Part shown: positions 58,647 to 64,000 of the stretch, piece after piece | Layout: every line of letters starts with the position of its first letter | Numbering within the stretch: position 1 is the stretch's first letter | The notes under the pieces: generated by a model | The model's input: only the letters and a program-made list of their open reading frames with translations | The model's database searches: none | Told to the model about the DNA's origin: nothing | Origin: an uncultured Lachnospiraceae bacterium | GTDB taxonomy: Bacteria > Bacillota > Clostridia > Lachnospirales > Lachnospiraceae | Length of the DNA stretch: 64,000 nucleotides | Assembly (NCBI GenBank): GCA_910585545.1 | Contig: CAJUFN010000010.1 | Coordinates: 15,890-79,889 of the forward strand | Reading direction: 5' to 3' | Position numbers and translations under genes: made by a program

Positions 58647-59072
58647 ATGATTATAGAAACGAAAAGTGCAAGAGAGACATTTGAATTAGGAGAACGTATT
58701 GGAAGAGAAGTAAAGCCGGGTACGGTCTTTACGCTGATCGGCGATTTGGGAGTGGGGAAAACGGTCTTTACACAAGGGATGGCAAAGGGACTTGCAATCG
58801 ATGAGCCAATCAGCAGCCCAACGTTTACCATTGTTCAAGTGTATGAAGAGGGACGTATGCCGTTTTATCATTTCGATGTATATCGCATTGGCGATATTGA
58901 AGAAATGGAAGAAATCGGTTATGAGGATTACTTTTATGGAGAAGGGGTATCTTTGATTGAATGGGCGAATTTGATCGAGGAGATTTTGCCGGAACATTAT
59001 ACACAGATTGTAATCGAAAAAAATCTGGAAGAAGGATTTGATTATCGGAAAATTACGATTGAAGAGCAATAA
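58647..59072 (+). CDS. tsaE: tRNA threonylcarbamoyladenosine biosynthesis ATPase TsaE
   Basis: A 141-residue P-loop ATPase needed with TsaB and TsaD for N6-threonylcarbamoyladenosine at position 37 of ANN-decoding tRNAs. Walker A is GDLGVGKT (near 33-40); SPTFTIVQVYEEG, YHFDVYRI and EWANLIEEILP are typical. Start ATG 58647 follows GGAGA. First of the tsaE-tsaB-rimI group. Confidence 0.95.
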   Translation: MIIETKSARETFELGERIGREVKPGTVFTLIGDLGVGKTVFTQGMAKGLAIDEPISSPTFTIVQVYEEGRMPFYHFDVYRIGDIEEMEEIGYEDYFYGEGVSLIEWANLIEEILPEHYTQIVIEKNLEEGFDYRKITIEEQ

Positions 59073-59125
59073 GAAGTTTTGTATACTTATGTTTGGGACA
59101 TCGTAAAAAGAAAGGATGTGCATAT

Positions 59126-59839
59126 ATGCGCATATTAGCACTGGACAGCTCCGGTCTCGTAGCAACGGTAGCTGTTGTAGAAGATGAACAGACAATCGCG
59201 GAATATACCGTAAATTATAAAAAGACGCATTCACAGACATTGCTCCCAATGTTGGATGAAATCGTGAAGATGACAGAACTTGATTTGAATACGATAGATG
59301 CAATCGCGACATCCGGAGGACCTGGCTCTTTTACAGGACTTCGCATCGGAGCAGCAACCGCGAAGGGGCTTGGGATGGCTTTGGGAAAACCTTTGATCCA
59401 TATACCGACCGTGGATGCACTTGCATACAATTTGTTCGGAACAAGCCGGCTTATATGTCCGATCATGGACGCCAGAAGAAACCAGGTTTATACCGGGATT
59501 TATCGTTTTGAGACTACGTTTTGGACGGTGGAAGGGCAGATGGCAGTTGGAATCGATGAGCTTGTGGAAAAACTAAATGTAAAAGGTGAGCCGGTTGTAT
59601 TTTTAGGAGATGCGGTACCGGTACAAAGAGCGTATTTGGAAGAATTTCTGAAAGTAGATCATATATTTGCGCCTGCACATATGAACCGTCAGAGAGCGGC
59701 GGCAGTCGGGACATTGGGAGTTTCCTATTATAAGAAAGGCCTGACAGAGACGGCAGCAGAGCATCGTCCGGATTATCTTCGCTTGTCGCAGGCAGAAAGA
59801 GAACGTGCGGAACGTGAAAAGGCGGCAAAGGGATGCTAG
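59126..59839 (+). CDS. tsaB: tRNA threonylcarbamoyladenosine biosynthesis protein TsaB
   Basis: A 237-residue ASKHA-fold protein, the dimer partner of TsaD. It begins MRILALDSSGLVATVAVV and contains GGPGSFTGLRIG near 62-73 and CPIMDARRNQVYTGIY near 110-125. Start ATG 59126 follows AAAGGA by about 9 bp. Its end overlaps rimI by 7 bp. Confidence 0.95.
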   Translation: MRILALDSSGLVATVAVVEDEQTIAEYTVNYKKTHSQTLLPMLDEIVKMTELDLNTIDAIATSGGPGSFTGLRIGAATAKGLGMALGKPLIHIPTVDALAYNLFGTSRLICPIMDARRNQVYTGIYRFETTFWTVEGQMAVGIDELVEKLNVKGEPVVFLGDAVPVQRAYLEEFLKVDHIFAPAHMNRQRAAAVGTLGVSYYKKGLTETAAEHRPDYLRLSQAERERAEREKAAKGC

Positions 59840-60270
59840 TTCGCGAGGCAAAAAAAGAAGAGTTGGAAGTAATTGCCGCGCTGGAGGAGCAAAATTTTTC
59901 GGATGCGTGGAGCCTTAGGGCATTAGAAGAGACTTATGGGCAAAAACAAGCATCTATTCTGGTTGCACTAACAAAGCTTGGCGTTGCGGGATATTGTATT
60001 GTATATACTGTCTTGGACGAAACTGAGATTGCCAGAATTGCCACGGATCAGGCACAGAGAAGAATGGGCGTAGGAAGCGCCTTGATACAGTATCTTATAG
60101 AAAAGGCAAGAAAAACAATGGGTAGCAGAATTCTTTTGGATGTACGAGAAAGCAATCTGCCTGCGAGGGCGTTTTATGAAACACAGGGGTTCCTCGAGGA
60201 TGGTATACGAAGGAATTATTATGATACACCTAGAGAAGATGCTGTGCTGATGAGTTATAGGGTTCTGTAA
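59833..60270 (+). CDS. rimI: Ribosomal protein S18-alanine N-acetyltransferase
   Basis: A 145-residue GNAT acetyltransferase. The acetyl-CoA loop is QAQRRMGVGSAL (near 73-84), and the LDVRESNLPARAFYETQGF segment is near 100-118, as in RimI. It is commonly located next to tsaB, as here, with coupled translation (ATGCTAG overlap). Confidence 0.92.
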   Translation: MLVREAKKEELEVIAALEEQNFSDAWSLRALEETYGQKQASILVALTKLGVAGYCIVYTVLDETEIARIATDQAQRRMGVGSALIQYLIEKARKTMGSRILLDVRESNLPARAFYETQGFLEDGIRRNYYDTPREDAVLMSYRVL

Positions 60271-60377
60271 AATCTAGAAACGGAACCACTACTTCCCAGT
60301 AGGCAATGCATTTGCCGGGCGATATAATAGAGGCGTAACAGACAAAAGAGAATGTAAAAGTTCACAGGAGGAATTGT

Positions 60378-60611
60378 ATGCGCCAGTATGGAATGAAAGA
60401 AACAAAAGAAGTAAAAAAAGTATTTTGTAATAAATGTGGAAAAGAAATTCCAAAAAATGGAAATTTGTTTGAAGAAGACGTACTCCATGTGGAAAAAAGA
60501 TGGGGCTATTTTTCCGGGAAAGATAATGAAGTGCATGCATTTGATTTGTGCGAAGCATGCTATGACGAACTTATCGGTTCGTTCTCGATTCCGGTAGAAA
60601 AAGAGTCTTGA
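60378..60611 (+). CDS. Small zinc-ribbon-like protein (77 aa), function unknown
   Basis: A conserved-looking cytoplasmic protein with two CxxC pairs, CNKCGKEI (near 17-24) and CEACYDEL (near 58-65), suggesting one structural zinc site. An AGGAGG box precedes ATG 60378, and a TATAAT at 60323-60328 may be part of its own promoter. It sits between rimI and rnz in the same orientation. No function can be assigned. Confidence 0.75.
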   Translation: MRQYGMKETKEVKKVFCNKCGKEIPKNGNLFEEDVLHVEKRWGYFSGKDNEVHAFDLCEACYDELIGSFSIPVEKES

Positions 60612-60642
60612 TGAGGAGCGCCTGGGGTAGAAGGAGAAATTC

Positions 60643-61551
60643 ATGTTAGACGTATGTTTATTAGGGACAGGAGGTATGATGCCTTTACCCTACCGCTGGC
60701 TGACAGCATTGATGACGAGATTTAATGGGAGCAGTCTTTTGATTGACTGCGGTGAGGGGACTCAGGTTGCAATCAAAGAAAAAGGCTGGAGTTTTAAACC
60801 GATTGATGTAATTTGTTTTACCCATTATCATGGAGACCATATCAGCGGTCTCCCGGGGCTGCTTTTGACGATGGGCAATGCAGACCGGAAAGAGCCGCTT
60901 ACATTAATCGGACCAAAAGGGCTGGAGCGTGTTGTGAATGCACTTCGCATTATCGCGCCGGAACTTCCGTTTCCAATCATATATAAAGAAATTACAGAGC
61001 CGGAGCAGACATTCGAGATGAATGGCTACCGGCTAAAAGCATTTCGGGTAAATCACAACGTGCTATGCTATGGTTATACAATGGAAATCGACCGTGCAGG
61101 TAAATTCGATGTGGCACGCGCCGAGGCACATGAAATTCCAAAACAATACTGGAGATTTTTGCAAAAGGGCGAGACGGTTGAACTGGAAGGAAAGGTATTT
61201 ACTCCGGACATGGTGCTTGGTGCGCCTAGAAAAGGACTGAAACTTACTTATACAACGGATACCAGACCGACGAAGAGCATTCTTGAGAACGCAAAGGATT
61301 CGGATTTGTTTATATGTGAAGGTATGTATGGTGACAAAGATAAGCAGGGCAAAGCCGTAGAGTATAAACATATGACTTTTTACGAGGCGGCAGAGCTTGC
61401 GAAGAAAGCTGAAGTGAAGGAGATGTGGCTGACGCATTATAGTCCGTCACTTGCATATCCGGAAGAATATATTGAAGAAGTGCGTAAAATATTTCCATGC
61501 ACCGTTGCGGCGAAGGATAAGCGAACGAAAGAACTTGGATTTGAAGATTAG
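60643..61551 (+). CDS. rnz: Ribonuclease Z
   Basis: A 302-residue metallo-beta-lactamase-fold endonuclease that trims tRNA 3' trailers. The zinc-binding THYHGDH motif is near 60-66; further ligands are in FRVNHNV, TTDTRP and THYSPS. The exosite arm segment is short (around 150-180), as in bacterial enzymes. The two tRNA genes at 63386-63615 lack an encoded CCA, which fits a need for RNase Z processing. Confidence 0.93.
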   Translation: MLDVCLLGTGGMMPLPYRWLTALMTRFNGSSLLIDCGEGTQVAIKEKGWSFKPIDVICFTHYHGDHISGLPGLLLTMGNADRKEPLTLIGPKGLERVVNALRIIAPELPFPIIYKEITEPEQTFEMNGYRLKAFRVNHNVLCYGYTMEIDRAGKFDVARAEAHEIPKQYWRFLQKGETVELEGKVFTPDMVLGAPRKGLKLTYTTDTRPTKSILENAKDSDLFICEGMYGDKDKQGKAVEYKHMTFYEAAELAKKAEVKEMWLTHYSPSLAYPEEYIEEVRKIFPCTVAAKDKRTKELGFED

Positions 61552-61566
61552 AAGACGAGGGATATT

Positions 61567-62595
61567 ATGAGTGAACAAAAAGATATTTTCATACTTGCAA
61601 TTGAAAGTTCCTGTGATGAGACGGCGGCGGCAGTCGTAAAAAATGGAAGAGAAGTATTATCTAATGTGATTTCTTCTCAAATTGAACTTCACAAATTATA
61701 CGGTGGTGTGGTTCCGGAGATAGCGTCGAGAAAACATATTGAAAAAATCAATCAGGTGATCGAAGAGGCGCTTTCTGATGCTAAGATGACGTTGGATGAT
61801 ATAGATGCGATTGGAGTAACGTATGGTCCGGGCCTTGTGGGAGCCTTGCTGGTTGGAGTTGCAGAAGCAAAAGCGATTGCCTATGCAAAAAATCTTCCGC
61901 TGGTAGGTGTGCATCATATCGAAGGACATATTTTGGCCAATTTTATAGAGAATAAAGAGTTGGAACCGCCGTTTATCTGTCTGGTCGTATCTGGCGGTCA
62001 TACACATCTTGTCTGCGTGAAGGATTATGGAACGTATGAAATCATTGGAAGGACAAGAGATGACGCGGCAGGGGAAGCGTTTGACAAGGTGGCACGTGCA
62101 ATCGGGCTTGGTTATCCGGGCGGACCAAAGATTGAAAATTTATCAAAAGAGGGGAATCCTGAAGCAATTGCGTTTCCGCGTGCCAAAATTGAAGGGTTTC
62201 AGTATGACTTTAGCTTTAGCGGCGTGAAGTCTGCGGTGCTCAATTATATTAACGGATGCCAGATGAAAGGCGAGACTTACGTGGAAGCAGATATTGCGGC
62301 ATCATTTCAAAAAGCAGTCATCGATGTGCTTGCAGGTAATGCAATGCATGCAGTGAAAGAATATGGATTGAATAAATTTGCAATCGCAGGAGGTGTGGCT
62401 TCTAATGGGACATTAAGAGAAGCGATGCGGGAAGCGTGCGAAGAAAACGGAATAGAATTTTATCATCCGTCTCCTATTTTTTGTACAGACAATGCGGCAA
62501 TGATCGGAGTGGCAGCATATTATGAGTACCTAAGCGGGACGAGACATGGATGGGATCTAAATGCAGTACCAAATCTGAAACTGGGAGAGCGGTAA
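61567..62595 (+). CDS. tsaD: tRNA threonylcarbamoyltransferase TsaD
   Basis: A 342-residue Kae1/Gcp-family enzyme, the catalytic subunit of t6A synthesis. The N-terminal AIESSCDETAAAVV, the metal-binding HHIEGHILA (near 115-123), CLVVSGGHTHL and the C-terminal CTDNAAMIG are all present. It lies 15 bp after rnz and 2 bp before ispD. Confidence 0.96.
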   Translation: MSEQKDIFILAIESSCDETAAAVVKNGREVLSNVISSQIELHKLYGGVVPEIASRKHIEKINQVIEEALSDAKMTLDDIDAIGVTYGPGLVGALLVGVAEAKAIAYAKNLPLVGVHHIEGHILANFIENKELEPPFICLVVSGGHTHLVCVKDYGTYEIIGRTRDDAAGEAFDKVARAIGLGYPGGPKIENLSKEGNPEAIAFPRAKIEGFQYDFSFSGVKSAVLNYINGCQMKGETYVEADIAASFQKAVIDVLAGNAMHAVKEYGLNKFAIAGGVASNGTLREAMREACEENGIEFYHPSPIFCTDNAAMIGVAAYYEYLSGTRHGWDLNAVPNLKLGER

Positions 62596-62597
62596 TT

Positions 62598-63311
62598 ATG
62601 AAAAAGCATTGTACGGCAATTATTCTGGCAGCAGGTCAGGGGAAACGGATGGGAACCAAAGAACCCAAACAATATCTGGAAGTGGAAGGACATCCGGTTT
62701 TATATTATGCATTGAAAGTATTTGAAGATTCTGCGATCATTGATGATATGATTCTTGTAACATCGGAAGATCAGATTGATTATTGCAGTGATGAAATTGT
62801 AAAAAAATATGATTTTCGAAAAGTAAAAGCGGTGATCGCAGGCGGAGCAGAGCGCTATTTATCCGTGTGGAATGCACTCCTTTATATAGAGAAAGAAGCA
62901 GATTGGGAGAAGGAGCACTATATTTTTATTCACGACGGAGCAAGACCGTTTGTGGAGGAAGCAATTCTTACAAGGGTATATGAAACTGTACAAAAGACCA
63001 AAGCATGCGTAGCCGCCATGCCGGTTAAAGATACCATTAAAATTGCAGATGAAGAAGGCTGTGTTCAGTCAACGCCAGACCGGAGTTTTATCTGGATGGT
63101 ACAGACGCCGCAGGTGTTTGAGCGTTCTTTGATTACTCGTGCATATTCTGAGTTGATGAGGCAATCCTATATTAAAGTGACAGATGATGCGACAGTTGTT
63201 GAACAGGTTTTGGGTACTAAAATAAAGTTGGTTGAGGGTTCCTATGAAAATATAAAAATAACTACGCCGGAAGATATGGAAATTGCCCGTATTTTTTTGA
63301 AAAAAAGATAG
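62598..63311 (+). CDS. ispD: 2-C-methyl-D-erythritol 4-phosphate cytidylyltransferase
   Basis: A 237-residue enzyme of the non-mevalonate isoprenoid pathway, coupling CTP to MEP. The nucleotide-binding loop LAAGQGKRMG is near residues 9-18; IHDGARPFV (near 110), KDTIKI and QTPQVF are typical. Start ATG 62598 is 2 bp after the tsaD stop, with a GGAGAG box inside the tsaD 3' end. No ispF follows; tRNA genes come next. Confidence 0.93.
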   Translation: MKKHCTAIILAAGQGKRMGTKEPKQYLEVEGHPVLYYALKVFEDSAIIDDMILVTSEDQIDYCSDEIVKKYDFRKVKAVIAGGAERYLSVWNALLYIEKEADWEKEHYIFIHDGARPFVEEAILTRVYETVQKTKACVAAMPVKDTIKIADEEGCVQSTPDRSFIWMVQTPQVFERSLITRAYSELMRQSYIKVTDDATVVEQVLGTKIKLVEGSYENIKITTPEDMEIARIFLKKR

Positions 63312-63320
63312 GAAAAGGTA

Positions 63321-63349
63321 TTGACGAATAAAATAAGGTATGCTAGAAT
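63321..63349 (+). promoter_or_regulatory. Promoter of the tRNA-Ser genes
   Basis: TTGACG (63321-63326) and TAGAAT (63344-63349), 17-bp spacing, 36 bp before the first tRNA. Confidence 0.78.
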
Positions 63350-63385
63350 ACATCTTGTCGTGATTGCGACACAACTAAATAGCTT

Positions 63386-63471
63386 GGAGAGGTATCGAAG
63401 TGGTCATAACGAGGCGGTCTTGAAAACCGTTTGTCCGAAAGGGCGCGTGGGTTCGAATCCCACCCTCTCCG
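63386..63471 (+). tRNA. tRNA-Ser (anticodon TGA)
   Basis: An 86-nt gene. The acceptor arms GGAGAGG and CCTCTCC pair fully, discriminator G. Anticodon arm GCGGT-CTTGAAA-ACCGT places TGA at 63421-63423. A long variable arm (GTCCGAAAGGGC region) and the T loop GGGTTCGAATCCC are class II, as required for serine. CCA is not encoded. Confidence 0.96.
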
Positions 63472-63475
63472 TTCG

Positions 63476-63507
63476 AAAGCCACCATTTTTTGTCAGGTGG
63501 TTTTCTT
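63476..63507 (+). terminator. Hairpin between the two tRNA genes
   Basis: CCACC (63480-63484) pairs with GGTGG (63496-63500), extended by A/T pairs, and TTTTCTT follows. It may reduce readthrough from the first to the second tRNA. Confidence 0.55.
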
Positions 63508-63526
63508 ACGCAAAAGAACAGGCTTT

Positions 63527-63615
63527 GGAGAAGTACCCAAGTGGCTGAAGGGGCTCCCCTGGAAAGGGAGTAGATCGTTAATAGCGGTGCGAGGGTTCAA
63601 ATCCCTCCTTCTCCG
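63527..63615 (+). tRNA. tRNA-Ser (anticodon GGA)
   Basis: An 89-nt class II tRNA. Acceptor arms GGAGAAG/CTTCTCC pair fully, discriminator G. Anticodon arm CTCCC-CTGGAAA-GGGAG places GGA at 63561-63563. Long variable arm and T loop AGGGTTCAAATCCCT present. CCA is not encoded. A small TTTGCTCA/TGAGCAAA hairpin (63616-63637) follows. Confidence 0.96.
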
Positions 63616-63656
63616 TTTGCTCAATAAAATGAGCAAAAGTTTCTTGAAAAAAAGTG

Positions 63657-63685
63657 TTGACAACACGAAAGAAACTTGGTATTAT
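63657..63685 (+). promoter_or_regulatory. rRNA-type promoter P1
   Basis: A perfect TTGACA (63657-63662) and TATTAT (63680-63685) with 17-bp spacing, embedded in A/T-rich DNA. Confidence 0.82.
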
Positions 63686-63742
63686 AACAAAGCTGTCTGA
63701 AAGACATGGCAAAAGAACTAAAAAAATAAAGAAAAAAAGTTC

Positions 63743-63772
63743 TTGACAAGCTATACAGCAGTGAGATATAAT
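63743..63772 (+). promoter_or_regulatory. rRNA-type promoter P2
   Basis: A perfect TTGACA (63743-63748) and perfect TATAAT (63767-63772) with 18-bp spacing, preceded by an A-rich tract like an UP element. Together with P1 this is the tandem arrangement typical of rRNA operons. Confidence 0.82.
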
Positions 63773-63785
63773 ATAAAAGCTTCAC

Positions 63786-64000
63786 AGAGTAAAAACGAAG
63801 CAGAACAGAAACTTGACAATTAAATAATAGACAACAACCCTGAAAATTTCTGTGAGAACAAGGAAGCAAAAGAAGAAATTCGAAAGTGGACTTGAATCTT
63901 ACAAAGAGAAAATTTCAGAGCGAACCAATCGAGAGATTGGTATCCTAAAAAAACAGTAAAGACAAGGATGAATTAGCCAAAGGTTGATTCTGAATTGGGA
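63786..64000 (+). other. Probable rRNA operon leader, cut by the window edge
   Basis: About 215 bp without coding potential downstream of the tandem promoters. It contains a CCAATC-GAGA-GATTGG hairpin (about 63925-63940), plausible as part of a 16S leader or processing stem. No mature 16S start is visible; the assignment rests on the promoters, A-rich leader and tRNA context. Confidence 0.5.

Noticed and set aside
63786..64000. 16S rRNA gene start at the right edge
   Set aside because: No recognisable mature 16S 5' sequence appears before the window ends; only a leader is claimed.

Overview
The window looks like a chromosomal segment of a gut Firmicute, most likely a Lachnospiraceae species of the Ruminococcus torques/gnavus, Dorea or Blautia kind. 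This is inferred from the protein families, the low GC content, strong GGAGG ribosome binding sites and the gene orders (ftsEX-M23-S41, pyrCFKD, galK-galT2). It is almost entirely ordinary chromosome; no integrase, transposase, phage gene or CRISPR array was seen. No 16S sequence is reached, but the right edge appears to be the promoter and leader of an rRNA operon.

Layout. 1-196: 3' end of a WecG/TagA/CpsF-type glycosyltransferase. 407-5600: CdaR-like regulator, then ftsE, ftsX, a coiled-coil M23 peptidase and an S41 protease, a cell-division and peptidoglycan-hydrolysis cluster. 5663-9739: pyrC-pyrF-pyrK-pyrD. 9790-14003: an AT-rich accessory block (XRE repressor facing its operators, a small anchored surface protein, a 481-residue HTH protein, a Crp/Fnr-like regulator, two membrane proteins) that separates pyrD from pyrE. 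14071-17975: pyrE with its own promoter, three small membrane proteins and an M29-type aminopeptidase. 18049-21712: purE-purM-purN-purD. 22015-28320: GntR regulator-clpC, a small conserved protein, a prepilin-type peptidase and topB. 28350-35375: a purine-salvage locus with a guanine/8-oxoguanine-type deaminase, a BMP lipoprotein, a nucleoside ABC transporter and a MerR regulator. 35458-43210: a 3D-domain murein enzyme, a HAD phosphatase, uppP, a polar amino acid ABC transporter, an ArsC/Spx-like protein and an SfsA-MutY fusion. 43408-50495: an Ig-like secreted protein and a 2055-residue GH84 surface glycosidase. 50565-55711: PAP2, GDPD, galK-galT and a TetR regulator. 55951-63311: tex, a YcxB-like protein, tsaE-tsaB-rimI, a zinc-ribbon protein, rnz, tsaD and ispD. 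63321-64000: two tRNA-Ser genes and tandem rRNA-type promoters.

How the genes fit together. The biosynthetic pyr and pur clusters are complemented by the purine uptake/deaminase locus. The GH84 enzyme with carbohydrate-binding modules, plus the Leloir genes galK and galT, fits growth on host or dietary glycans. The tsaE/B/D genes (t6A tRNA modification), RimI, RNase Z, tRNA genes and the rRNA promoter form a translation-related right end.

The least explained structures are non-coding. Four near-perfect palindromes share a 28-bp core and are arranged as two pairs (21689-22011 and 40725-41018), each pair bracketing 206-233 bp of AT-rich sequence. Their outer arms differ from site to site but remain self-complementary. 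There are also two copies of a 103-bp structured repeat (13193-13295 and 29869-29971) and two copies of a 34-bp intergenic repeat.
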